This document shows positions 1 to 12,100 of a stretch of DNA of 64,000 nucleotides, piece by piece. Position 1 is the stretch's first letter. Each line of letters starts with the position of its first letter. The DNA comes from Rhododendron vialii (taxonomy: Eukaryota > Streptophyta > Magnoliopsida > Ericales > Ericaceae): positions 35,459,501 to 35,523,500 of the forward strand of contig NC_080568.1 in assembly GCF_030253575.1 (NCBI RefSeq), read 5' to 3'. The notes under the pieces were generated by a model. It was not told the origin of the DNA. It did no database searches and saw only the letters and a list, made by a program, of their open reading frames with translations. The translations under genes and the position numbers were made by a program.

Positions 1-98
1 ATATATAAAACATCTCGAATCTAATGCTTTGATCGATCACCACGTCAACCATTGAATTTGAGGTATATGGATCTCTAAGATGATGATGTGCTAGTGTG

Positions 99-176
<78 letters not shown>

Positions 177-1222
177 AAATCTATGATGTTGGACTGCCGG
201 ACTACATTATGCATTTTGAATTATCAAATTACAGTACTTGATTTCCTTTTCTTTTAGCCAATACAAATTTCTTCACTGATGATAGATATATTTTGTCACG
301 TACTTCAAAATCCACTAATGGAGGAGTAATTGATTGAATTTACAACTTTTCCCGTCTTAGGGTGTATGAGTTGATAGAATTTACAACATCACAAACGAAT
401 GTATGTAGTAGTAGTAGTAGTTATAACAAATCTGACTAATTAATCCAACTAATCTTATTTACTCCACTAACCTAGCTCAGTTGACCAGACCTCTTTATAT
501 CAAAATTAGGAGGCTAAGAGTTTGAATCTATTCATCTGCATGTGAATGTTTTTTTTTTCCTTTGACTTTTTCTTCCCTATGATAGACTAAATTCTGAGTG
601 TTTTTTGTATTGGTTGAGTTGTTGAGTTTAGTAATAATCTCGTGAACTCTTACTATTAATTATGATAAAATTATTTCGTGTGTTAATTGAGTTATTGGGC
701 TTAGTAATTATCTCGTGAACTCTCACGTACAATTGATTATGATATAATTATTTATTGTATTGTTTTAGTTGTTTCGCTTGGTAATTATTTTGTGGATTCT
801 TACAATTGATATAGTGTTCTGAATTTGTATTTTATAATTGATTGAATACATGATGCAAATTAAAATAAAAAAAACCCTGGCACACGAGTAAGACGTGAGA
901 GGCACATGCATTACGTAGATGCAGCTACCACTTAGCTTTTCTCGTGACATTGATTAAATTAAGTTAAATTAAATTAAATTGCCCACATCAGATTTTGTGA
1001 AGGAGACGAGTCACGAGATGCAGGCGAGATTATTGGGTTTTAGGGGAGACAGAGGAGACTGGAGACTTGACTTGTTGGAGTACCTAATCCTACTTTGGAT
1101 GATTGATTTGAAGAGACCAATTATACTCTAGTACTTACTTACTTACTTACTTTTACGGACATACTCCTACAGTCCTACCCTACTCTATCAGATTTTGTGA
1201 CTTTAATTACGTATTATTATTA
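1..1222. other. Upstream intergenic region, no gene seen
   Basis: AT-rich sequence with no convincing coding region. It holds a long (TA)n tract, an (AGT)n run near 407-421 and short TTAAA- and TTAC-type repeats near 957-980 and 1133-1152. The last few hundred bases are probably the distal promoter of the MSR-type gene that follows. Confidence 0.6.
109..172. repeat. (TA)n microsatellite
   Basis: About 32 uninterrupted TA units preceded by a short (TG)n run. It is likely to vary in length between individuals and to be a point of sequencing or assembly error. Confidence 0.95.
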
Positions 1223-1233
1223 GTATATATAAA
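1223..1233 (+). promoter_or_regulatory. Candidate TATA box of the MSR-type gene
   Basis: A TATATATAAAT-like motif lies about 360 bases before the chosen ATG. It is followed by a CT-rich leader with a (CT)n run near 1387-1420, typical of plant 5' UTRs. The position is plausible, but no transcription start can be proven from sequence. Confidence 0.4.
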
Positions 1234-1588
1234 TCAGGAAATTAAAACATAATTAAGGCGCCCAATCGTTTTCTTGGTAGGCGTGTCGGTGCGATGAAGA
1301 GGATATATGCTCTCTCTTCTCGCTCGACAAACACCTAAAATCACCCTTTCTTTGATTTTCAACCACCACTTTACTCCTCCTTAATTCTCTCTCTCTCTCT
1401 CTCTCTCTTGCTCTCTCTCTCCCCGCTGTATGTAGACTGTAGTAGTATCTCTCCCTATCTTTCCTCACACAAAACCCGGCTCCCCCACATTTGCCCAATT
1501 TGTCCGAGTCTGAGTCTCTGAGAGAGAGAAGATCGAGAGAGAGAGGCGGCGGAGTTTTGAGTGAGTGGTTGTTGATCTGAGTGAGGAA

Positions 1589-4500
1589 ATGGCAGTGGAT
1601 CCAAGGCAGGTTGTTGCTGGCTTCTTAACAGTGACCATGTTTGTAATGCTTGGAAACATGATCAAGAGGGACCATTTTGATACCACCGTTGAAGTAGTAA
1701 GTCCCAACCCCCCTCCACACTCTTCTTCCTTATCTCATTCACTCTCAACCTACTACTCCTCTCTTCTCATTTTCGATGCATTTGTTCAATCATGTTTTAC
1801 TCATTTGCTCCTCAACCCTCCTACTTCAATTTCGCTTTCATTCCTACTAGTATCTCGTTTCCCCAATTTCTTTCCCTGCATTTCTAGCAAGTAGTCTGAT
1901 ATTTACAGGTCTTTCCATATGATATGATCATTGCGTTTCCCTATCTATAGTGCCCAATGCGATAGGGAGAAGAAATTTAGTTGGTTCACTTTTTAGCGGA
2001 CCTTTTGCTTCTTTATTTGCCCAAGATTTGGTGAAGCCATCTTCACAATTAGTTTTAACTACCCATTGGAGTTCAATTTGCAATACATCTTCTAGCTAAA
2101 TTCTAGGTGAGCAATTAATTTGACCACCCATTGGAGACGCTTTAACGCTCAACTTCCTCAAGCTGACTCTACGTATCTGTGTGTATTCTTTATGCATGCT
2201 TCTTGTTGTAATTGATTATGTTTTTTTAGTACAGTTCTTGGTGGTTTGAGAGGAAGATTTGAGTTCTCATTAATTTAAGTAGGACTGCCGTTTGTTCAAC
2301 TCCTAACAAACTTATTAGTTCTACTGTCAACCTACTTCATCCCCCCTTTTTGGTTTGTTCTTTTCTCTAACATTTTTTGTAAAAGGCAAACCATTCAGGA
2401 TCTCCAAGTGGTAATTATGATGATGTCGAGACTAGTGAGCGCACCACTGTCACACTTCCTGGAGTGAGAAATGGGCCATGGAAGGAGGATGTTCTAAATC
2501 TAAAGCCGTGTTGGACAAAACCGGATTCAGGTAAGTCAGCTTGGCTATTGGAGATTCAGAAATTTTCATATAGTGTTCCATTAATATTAACTTCCATTTA
2601 TCAATTCTCTTTCATTCTCTTACGCACTTACTCATTTGTTACATGTCTAACAGAAGAGGGACAGCAATCAGAAGGTTTTGTCACCTTCTCATTAACCAAC
2701 GGCCCTGAGTATCATGTCTCACAGGTACCCAGCACACTATGCCTCTATTGCCTGCCTTTGCCTGCCTTTCTCAATAAATTCAGAAAACTTTACCGTGAGG
2801 CGCAGCATGCATAATTTTGTCCAGATTGAGAAAAACCCAAGAGATTCAATCCAAAAGCTTTATCATCAGGACAAAATTGGCCCATTATAGCAAAATGGTT
2901 GATTTACTTTCCATTCAAATTCCCTCTAATTATGCTCGGTTTCTGATACTGGATTTCCTCTCAGTGAAAATCAATACTTCCCATCAATTTTACCTTTCTA
3001 ACTATCAGTGAGCTGCATTTGCCTCTTTACTGGCAAACCTAAATTTTAAACATTCTGCTGGTGCAAAAACCATGCCTCGCAATTTTCATGGTGCCTTGAT
3101 TGTCTTGTGTTGAAATTTTCTTTGATTGATGCATGTAAGCCAGACTTGTAGTAACATCACAAGCACGTCTTGCTCTCTGCTATCAGGAATCTTGTATAAG
3201 CATCCACCTTTTACTTATATATACGATGCCGCCAATTTTCTCCCATCCTGCTATGCATCAATGGGCTGTGGAATTTTTATTTTTTTTGTTAATTTGTCCC
3301 TGGATTGATGGTACCTTGTTACTTGTGCAAATTCTATGCATTTATCTTCATTAACATTGAAAAGCTTTCTTGTTTTGGTGCTTTACAAGACTTAATCAGA
3401 TGTCTATCAAATTCGATGTCAACTCTTCCCAACTTTCTTCAATCTCCCAATGCATGCATTGCAACAATGAGCTTTCGCTCAAGACTTAATCCATCCTTTT
3501 GTGATTATGTCATGAATTTCGCACATGTATTCTTCTTGTCCAAATAGGAAATGGTCAAACAAGCTCCTATTTATTTAGTCCATATTTGTGAATGACTACG
3601 ACAGTAATTAGTAATTACAGTATCTCCTAGTAGATGCGTCGCTACTGATGATTAAAAGTCGGCACTGTGAGCAAAGGTGTGTAGGTTTTGGTTGTTTTAC
3701 TTCTCCTCCATCGATAGATACGCTCTCTTCAAGTCAGTATACTTGGTCTGCAATATTATATCGTTTCCTGTTCTCTGATGGGCGTCATTATTAGAATTTT
3801 CCATTTCTGTCTTGTCTGTAGCCTTTGTAGTCATTTGTCGTCCCTAATTTTGTATTCAAATCCTCGGAATTTACCTTTGATTGTACTTTTCCATCTTGTC
3901 GTATGTGTAACCTTTATATGCCAGAATCCCTACATTTCTGTCTTGTCTGTAGCCTTTATAGTCATTTGTCGTCCCTAATTTTGTATTCGAATCCTTGGAA
4001 TTTACCTTTGATTGTACTTTTCCATCTTGTCGTATGTGTAACCTTTATATGCCAGAATCCCTAATTTGGTTATTTTTCGGTGATTTGTCTTCAGATTGCT
4101 GATGCAGTTGTAGTCTCAAGATATCTAGGAGCGACTCTTGTTTTGCCAGACGTAAGGGGAAGCAAACCAGGTGATAAGAGGTTAGTTGTCCATTCCACAA
4201 GTCACTTCATCCATGACCACAGCGTCATCACAATCTGTATATGAGCATGATAACAAAACTTTTCCTACGCAATACCATGTACTAGCAACCATCAAGCTCA
4301 AAAGGTCAACTGAAAGATACAATGAGATTTGACTCAATCTTCCCCACAGTGGTTTCTAATGCTGCTGCTTCTTCATTTTCAATATATATATATATATATA
4401 TATGAGTCCCCTTCTTATAAGGACTACCTTATTTTAATAAAATGCGGACCTCTATTTTCCGATCAAATTTTGATGATCCGAGCCACTCAATATGTTCAGA

Positions 4501-6232
4501 ACGTGATTTTGAGGGTACCCACGAGAAATCAGCAAAAAAAAAGACCGGGAAGGGCTTCATCCGAGCAATTTTGTTTGTTTTTTATATAACGGTTCAAATA
4601 AAAACTGCTCAAATCAAGCCCTTCCCGGTCATTTTTTTTGCCAATTTCTCGCGGGTACCCTTAAAATCACGTTCTGATCACATTGAGCGGCTCAGATCAT
4701 TGATATCAGATCGGGAAAGGCGAGAAATGGGAGTTCTGCATATAAGGTCCTTATTTTAAGGTCCTTACTTGAAGATTTCTGTCGGGTTCCGGTGAGGGAT
4801 CCCGCCCGCATTTTTTTAAAATGCGGGACTCCCCATCCCGATTGAATTTCGGTGATCCGAGCCGCTCAAAGTGATCAGAACATGATTTTAAGGGTCCCCG
4901 CGAGAAATCAGGAAAAAAAATGACCGGGAAGGGCTTCATCCGAGCAGTTTTCATTGAACCTTTCAATGAAAACTGCTCGGATGAAGCCCTTCCCGGTCAT
5001 TTTTTTCGCTGATTTCTCTCGGGGACCCTTAAAATCACGTTCTGCACACATTGAACGGTTCGGATTTTCAAAATTTGATCGGGAAATGAAAGTCCCTCAT
5101 TTTGTTAAAATGAGGGATCCCTCACTTGATAATTTGTGTGTGTATATATATATATATATATCTTGGCGGTTTCGGAGACCCTTAAAAAAACCCTCCAAAT
5201 CTTAATCTCATAGTTCTCAATCAAATTTTGATGATCCGAGCCGCCCAATGTTTTCAAAACGTGAGTTTAAGGGTGCTTGTGAAACTGGCAAAAAAACTAA
5301 CCGGAAAGGGCTTGATTTGAGCAGTTTTTTATTGAACCATTGAATAAAGTTCAATAAAAAATTGTTTGGATGAAGCCTTTCTCGGTCATTTTTTTTGCTG
5401 ATTTCTCATGGGCACCCTTAAAATCACGTTCTGATTACATTGAGCGGCTCGGATCATCAAAATTCGATCGGAACCTGACTGTATAACACAAATTATCAAG
5501 TGAGGGATCCCTCACTTTGTTAAAATGCGACTTTCATTTTCTGATCAAATTTTGAAAATTCGAACCGTTCAATGTGTGCAGAATGTGATTTTAAGGGTCC
5601 CCGTGAGAAATCAACGAAAAAAAATGACCGGGAAGGGCTTCATCCGAGCAGTTTTTTTTTGAACCGTTCAATGAAAACTGCTCGGATGAAGCCCTTCCCG
5701 GTCATTTTTTTGGCTGATTTCTCGCGAGGACCCTTAAAATCACGTTCTGATCACTTTGAGCGGCTCGGATCATCGAAATTCAATCGGGAAGGGGAGTCCC
5801 GCATTTTTGCATTGTTTTCTTTTTCTCCGGGCAAGGGGGCTGGGTACAACCTTATAAACTATGGTCCAGATGGATGAGGCAAGTTTCTCTGTGAATCTTT
5901 TCAATTTTATATATATATATATTGCATTGTTTTCTTTTTCTCCGGGCAAGGGGGCTGGGTACAACCTTATAAACTATGGTCCAGATGGATGAGGCAAGTT
6001 TCTCTGTGAATCTTTTCAATTGCTCTCAGATCCTATTTTGGGGAACATATAATGAAATTGACCTTCAGTTTTATGCTTTCTGTGTTAACATCATGGGTAT
6101 CTTGTCGCATAGTGCAACAATGATGGTGATAACATGCTTTCTCAACGTGTGGAAGTCAATAATATTTGGGGAACTTCTCCCAAGAAAACTGCACTTAGCA
6201 ATTTTATGTATTTTCTTGTGTATGTTACATGC

Positions 6233-6270
<38 letters not shown>

Positions 6271-7921
6271 TGCAACTTTGAATTGATTCCGATTTCATCG
6301 ATGAATTTCCATATGCACTTCTAATGGCTAAGCCGTGAAACACAACTATACTGACGTGCTGAAATGTTCCAGGAACTTTGGAGACATTTATGATGTTGAA
6401 AAGTTTGTAAAAAGTCTGAATGGGGTGGTCAGAGTCGCTAAATATCAACCTGGTGAAATATCAGCTCGGAACCTTGCAATTGTGAGGGTCCCGAATCGTG
6501 TTACTGGAAACCACATTGCTGAACATATTGAACCAATATTTAGTAGAAAGGGCAACATCAGGCTGGCAACTTACTTTCCTTCAGTGAATATGAGAAAAAC
6601 TGAACATAAAAGTATCATTGATTCAGTGGCATGCTTGGGTATGTTCGGAACTTTAGAGTTAAAACCTGAGGTTCGTGAAGTGGTGGACTCAGTAATTGAG
6701 CGGCTAAGAACTTTAAGTCGAAAATCAGATGGTCAGTTCATAGCAGTGGATTTGAGGGTTGAGATGTTGGAGAAGAAAGGTTGCCAAGAAAGTTCAACAA
6801 AAAGCTGTTACAGTCCAGAAGAGATTGCACTATTTTTGAGGAAGATTGGTTTTAACAAGGACACCACCGTATATTTGACCCAATCTAGGTGGGATAGCAG
6901 CCTCGATGCTCTGAAGGATTTTTTCCCCAAAACTTATACCAAGGTACTGGGTTTCTTCCTTTCCTCCGTAACATGCTAATCATGTCTCTTGCAAAGGGTC
7001 TAGTAAGTCTTGTGGAAAGTTTTCTCAATCAGGATTTTCACTTCAGCTCTAGGTTATCATTTAGGCATGGTAAGGTGACTGGATTTGGAAAAATCTTTCT
7101 ACTAGAAATGGTGAGGGTAACAAAAATTGCCAGGTTATAGCATCTTGCATGAACAGAGATTGCTTTGATGATGAACTCTTAAGTGCACTTAGTTCAATCT
7201 TTGTATGTTTTCACCATCTTATTTACCAAAATGAAAAGGAAAAAAAGTTGTTCTTCATTTGAAAGGAAGAGTCCTATCATGCACTTACATAACATGAAGC
7301 GCACGCCATAATGAAGAATGGTATCATAAGGAAACACTCCATTGCTTTGCAAAGAAGCTCCTGTGTTCTTACTCTAGCTTCTGATAACGGATTTGAACCC
7401 CAATAATGGAAAAGGTGTATGAAGAACAAGAGAGCTGTCATAGATTTGTTGGACACCGGACCATACCCTCATCATAAACCGGAGCAGTTCAGAAATAAGT
7501 TGTTCACTACTGAAGCAAACGTTATATAACAGTTATACTCCCTGAAACTGCTTAGAGACACAAATATTACTCTTAAATATTAGATTTGACACTGGATAAA
7601 GATGATTGTATTCTAAATACGTATGTGCTATGAAAACTGTCGCAGGAAGGCATTATGCCAGAGGATAAAAAGGCAAAGTACCTCAACTCGGAAACTTCCG
7701 AATTTGAGAAGGCTATCGACTTCTACATTTGTTCTGAGAGTGATGTTTTTGTACCAGCCATCTCAGGCCTTTTCTATGCCAATGTAGCCGGTAAGAGAAT
7801 TGCTTCCGGAAGGACACAGATACTTGTTCCTGCCAATGTTCCAGGCTCTACTTCTGCAGCAGACTTCATATCCCCTTATGTTTCAAAGAAGAATCACCTG
7901 GCCTATTCTTGTTTCTGCTAA
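1589..7921 (+). CDS. O-fucosyltransferase-like protein, MANNAN SYNTHESIS-RELATED (MSR) family
   Basis: Predicted Golgi type II glycosyltransferase-like protein of 418 residues. Arabidopsis MSR1/MSR2 are needed for normal glucomannan (mannan) levels; the exact reaction is not settled. Coding exons are 1589-1696, 2386-2530, 2654-2724, 4095-4180, 6373-6943 and 7646-7921; all junctions are GT-AG and the joined frame is open. Residues about 8-25 (VAGFLTVTMFVMLGNM) form a single N-terminal membrane anchor, and the rest is the lumenal O-FucT-like domain. Recognisable blocks are NGPEYHVSQIADAVVV, the ATLVLPDVRGSKPGDKRNF segment, the AVDLR segment and the C-terminal DVFVPAISGLFYANVAG block. The start was chosen because MAVDPRQVVAGF matches the family N-terminus; an in-frame ATG 24 bases upstream would add eight residues. 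The gene is convergent with the MTPC4-like gene. Intron 4 (about 2.2 kb) is swollen by repeats. It looks intact. Confidence 0.9.
3804..4065. repeat. Tandem duplication inside MSR intron 3
   Basis: Two adjacent copies of a unit of about 131 bp, beginning near 3804 and 3935, with only a few differences (for example TTTGTAG versus TTTATAG, and TTCAAATCCTC versus TTCGAATCCTT). The second copy runs into the acceptor region of exon 4 but does not include the exon. Confidence 0.85.
4415..5815. repeat. Array of four related foldback (hairpin) MITE units in MSR intron 4
   Basis: Four successive units of about 300 bp (near 4415-4770, 4793-5126, 5200-5515 and 5516-5805) each read outward from a short loop as two complementary arms. 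Shared arm motifs are TGATCCGAGCCGCTCAA, AACGTGATTTTAAGGGT, GAGAAATCAGC, GACCGGGAAGGGCTTCATC and a loop-side GAGCAGTTTT. The second unit has an almost perfect centre at 4943-4980. Unit edges carry GTGAGGGATCCC or related sequence. No protein is encoded; open frames across the arms are chance products of the repeats. The family is not one I recognise; a non-autonomous foldback transposon that inserted next to or within itself is likely. Confidence 0.85.
5809..6021. repeat. Duplicated 100-bp segment beside the hairpin array
   Basis: A segment starting GCATTGTTTTCTTTTTCTCC at 5809 recurs almost identically from 5934, separated by a short (TA)n tract. The copies carry the same TATGGTCCAGATGGATGAGG block. 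One copy borders the last hairpin unit, so the duplication probably arose with, or after, the element insertions. Confidence 0.85.
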
Positions 7922-9179
7922 CTCTGCATGTGAAGGAAATTGAGGAGAGCAGTTAAAGCGATTTCCAATTCATTGATCAAGCACTCTTTGTGAAAATACA
8001 AATCATTTGGTTGCAGCATTCATACTTCAATTGTTGTGCTTAGTAGGCACCAGAGTACTTTTCTAGAGGTTATCCAAGAGAACAACAAACTGTTCCAACA
8101 CAGAATCGTCAAAATGATTGTTAAGAGTGTTTTTAATTTATTGTGACGCCTATCAGAAATATTAGATTCTGTCAACGAGAAAATTATGTTCCAATTTCTG
8201 AAGTTGTTTCCATAATTTGCATCCTGTAGTTGTATGAAAACTCTCGTTTTGGTGTGTACATTAGATGTGGTTTGTCATGGACAAGAAATATTGAATCGTT
8301 TTGTAATGATATAATTCTGTGGTGCCTAGTCCTTAGTTTCCCTTACTGTTCCTGGAAATGTTAAAAACACATGCAATGTTTTTACCTTTAATGGGGAACC
8401 TTGGTAATACACAACCCCTAACTCAAAGAAGGGGAAATGATTGTAATACACAACTTTTGGGTTTCTTTTTTCCTTTTTCCTGTAGATTATAAACAATTTT
8501 TTTTTTTAGATCATAGAACTTTTACTTTTTCCTTATTGGTTGTTTTCCTTGCTGGTTATTTTTTCCTTACTGGTTACTTTTGCAATCTCCTACAGGAGCA
8601 TGAAACAAGCAGCTTTTATGGGCCATTATGTTTTTGCTTTTGCGCTGAGATTCATAAATTGTTGCATAATCTTCACAAGTCCTTGTCTTTCGCTTGATGA
8701 CTGAACTTTATGTCTAAAGGTTAAACAAAAATCCATACTGCATTTCTTTAGTTGCTGCCTTGAATTAGGTTATTACTTGCAAGTTTCAGTTTCTCATCCA
8801 CTTGATATTTGTTTGGTGTGCTGCAAGTGGTTTGTGACCAGTACAACATAGTCAGTCAACACAAGCAAGAAATGTAGCGAGGGAGGAATAGTTCTTCACA
8901 GACCAATCTAACCCTGGCATTATCCATGGCTGTTCATGTTAAGCAGAGGACTTTTATAAAACCTTTTAGCTTTCAACCCTCAAAAACTTTTGTGCTGCCA
9001 TGGCTTAGGCAGGTTGACGTCTTCAATATGTTTCGGTCTTCACTATTAACATTCGTGGATACATTTGTTGACTGCCATCATTTTGTGCTTAGAGAATCAT
9101 TGCAGGTGATTTTCTTGTTGAGCGTAAATTACAATACCAAAATCATGTAAAAATACTACTTAAATGCAAGGAATGGGAA
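7922..9179. other. Convergent 3' region between the MSR-type and MTPC4-like genes
   Basis: Contains the 3' UTR of the MSR-type gene (plus strand) and the 3' UTR of the MTPC4-like gene (minus strand). Nothing in it resembles a conserved protein or a transposon terminus. The two stop codons are about 1.26 kb apart, so transcripts could end tail to tail without overlapping. Confidence 0.6.
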
Positions 9180-12100
9180 TCATGGGGATGGGCCAATGGG
9201 ATTGTGGGCCTCAATATCAACATGCCGAATTCCAGGGACAATTTCCTGGATTTCCTTTTCTAGCCTATCAACTTCACTCCCCAGAGCTGTAACCACTTCT
9301 TCACCTGCCATGAGAATGAAAGCAAGATTAGTTCTAATCATGTAACACACCCAATTCAGCCAGAAATCAAATCATCCATGACAATGCATACCATAGCATG
9401 ACATGACCTTGAGCAAGCCAGTATTATCCTTCTCCTTTGCTGTCTCTCGAAACTGTACACATATAACATGACAATATCATCAATTCCTCTTGGGATTTTT
9501 ATAATTAAGCATGCTACAGCAGAATGTTTATTGAGCAATGTTCTAAAAGTTGCTAGGCTAATAGTTGGGCGGTCAGCCACCTTCAAGTGATAAATCAGAT
9601 TAATCGGTGCATATTAATTAGTAATCGGCGATTAATCATTAATCAGACCTAATCGGATAGGGGGCACCAACAACTAATCGCCGATTAATTCCTTGTTTAG
9701 AACACTGTTATTGAGTGGTGGAATCTCTCTCAACAGCAGAATGGTTATTGAGTGGAATCTCTCTCGGTGAAACATGAGGCAAATAAATACAATTCTCTCT
9801 CACTACAGCCACCCTGATTTCAACTACTCATATGTACAACGTAGCCTAAGAGTAGTTTGCCAAAGCATATTAATGTAGTGAAGGTTACTTGAGTAGTTCC
9901 TAGCATGTGTAATTAATGATGTAACTGCGTGCTTACAAGCAGCAAGCAAAATATCTAACCATAAGAAGTAAATACGAAATACTAACCTGTCTGGCCCACT
10001 CATCACGTCCTGTTCTTTTCAAATAATTCTGCACCAGCGCCTCACCGTTGAAATCTGCCACACAAATGTTGAACCAATTACTCTTTTTTTCTCCAGTTTA
10101 ACCAATAAGTGAACAGGGGTATCGAAATCTAACTGGATGACAAGTTTTCTAATTCGGATTGGGACAGGTTTTCTAATTCCTATTCCAATGCCCACAAGAG
10201 TTGCCGTTGTGGTAGGCTACGAGTTAACTCAAAAAAGTGAATCCAGTCAATGCATCCATTTTTATAACTTATCCAGTTACAGGTAAAACATGACACACAA
10301 GTCATCAAGAACTACTGGGAGATATGAATGGCACTTTTGCAACAAGGGATGCAGGAATACCATAATACACCAAGAGGTGATAAAGAAATTAAATCATTTA
10401 GAACGGAGAAATCTTGAACCTATGGAATCTATTATTAGATTGTTAACCACCAACTCACCTAAAAACTTAAGTTGTTAGAGAGAGGGGCAACTTTATTATT
10501 TATATTCTCCACACGCCCCCTCACGTGTAGTCAGACTCTCCTCCAAAAGTGGGTGAACACGTGTAAATTTTAATCATTAGGTAGGCGGTGAGATTCGAAC
10601 CTAGGATCTTTTATCTATTGCCTGCTCTGATACCAATATTAGATTGTTAACCACCAACTCATCTAAAAGCTTAAGCTGTTAGAGAGTGGGGCAACTTTAT
10701 TATCTATATTCTCAACAGAATCCAATGGTCAAAATGCTCATGGCAATGACAATGTTGGGGCATTTAAAAGGTCATAAAAATTCACTGGCACTTGCATCCA
10801 CTTCATATCTTTCATAACCTAATTTTATGAAAATGCAGAAAGAAAAGGATATGACAAAAAGGCTCACCTATTTCAGCCTTGAACCTAAAAAATCCAGGCC
10901 CGATCACTTCACTTTTGCAATCATATATAGCATCTACTACCTGTAGCAGAAATTCCATTTGTTTAACTCGGACATCACCGTAACACGTCTTATTGAGTAC
11001 TAACGGCAATCTTACTGGGTCATTTCTCAGAAAATGAAGAACCCTTTCCATGTCGTGATCATCAATTGCTCTACCAATCAAAGCATGGCGATTCCTTTGG
11101 ATGAGAAATATAGCAACCTGCATCGAAATCTCTATAAGACAAGCCACAAAGTTTGTTAAAAATGAATTATAGTCAGCTAAAAAGGATTAGAAGCCACATA
11201 TACGTGCGTGCACAAAATTGAATGCGTATATTTTATTCAATATCTCTCCCTCCTATGGCAAATGATTATAATCACAAATAAAGCCGTGCTCTCCTTTCTT
11301 CCCCCTCATTCCTTCAAATATTCCAAGACAACATTAATTATATGTATATCATCCCAACTAGGGAAAAAGAAGTTGTTGTCATTCACATTTACCGATTTAC
11401 AGTTGTTCCATGGCCCTGTTTGTACAATATAAATAATTCAATTCAACAGAATCGTAATTCCTTCAATTCCTACTGAATTTTAGCCTGATAAATACAAGTC
11501 AGAGTCCCACTTTTACTTTTTCCTCAACCTCCATGCTGCAGATGGGCAGACCTACACCTAAAACTCAGCTCAACAGGCCTTCATCCAAACAACTCGTGGT
11601 TGCTACAAGGATTCAGATTCTCCGTTTCTTCACACTGAGCTACATCCTCACATGTTATGTGCTACTGCATCATCAACACACATCGTGTGGAGTTTCTGTT
11701 GCCCTTTGGGCATCTTCAGCTTCGACAATGTCATTTAGCTTGTTGTTGCATAACTCTCCAACTCCCTTTATTGTACCTTTCCAAACTATCTCAAACAACT
11801 TTCCTGGATACTCCAAATCATGTAGCTGCTAGATGGAGTGCCATATGCCCCCAAATGCATTTAGACCCCCTTTGGCCTAAATTTTTGGGTCTTTTTGACC
11901 AAGACTTTTTGGTTGTTTTCTCCTAATTTTTACAAGATTCAGGACAGATTTTTTGGATTGTTGGAAAATAAAAAATTTGGAAGACAGTCTTATCATCATC
12001 TTATATCAATTTTTTTCAACTTTGGTCTATATTTTTATACTTTCTAATTCCTCTCACCGAGACAACCGATGTGATTGAAAAAATTATGACGAAAAGCTAT

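Noticed and set aside
4442..5877. Several open frames sharing MKTARMKPFPVIFF in the MSR intron
   Set aside because: They are translations of the hairpin repeat arms. The same peptide recurs on both strands because the DNA is an inverted repeat, and nothing resembles a protein family.
9597..9705. Repeated TTAATCGGCGATTAAT motifs, considered as an operator-like palindrome
   Set aside because: Similar ATTAATCGG-rich sequence occurs again near 51440-51480, so a dispersed, decayed transposon end is more likely than a regulatory site.
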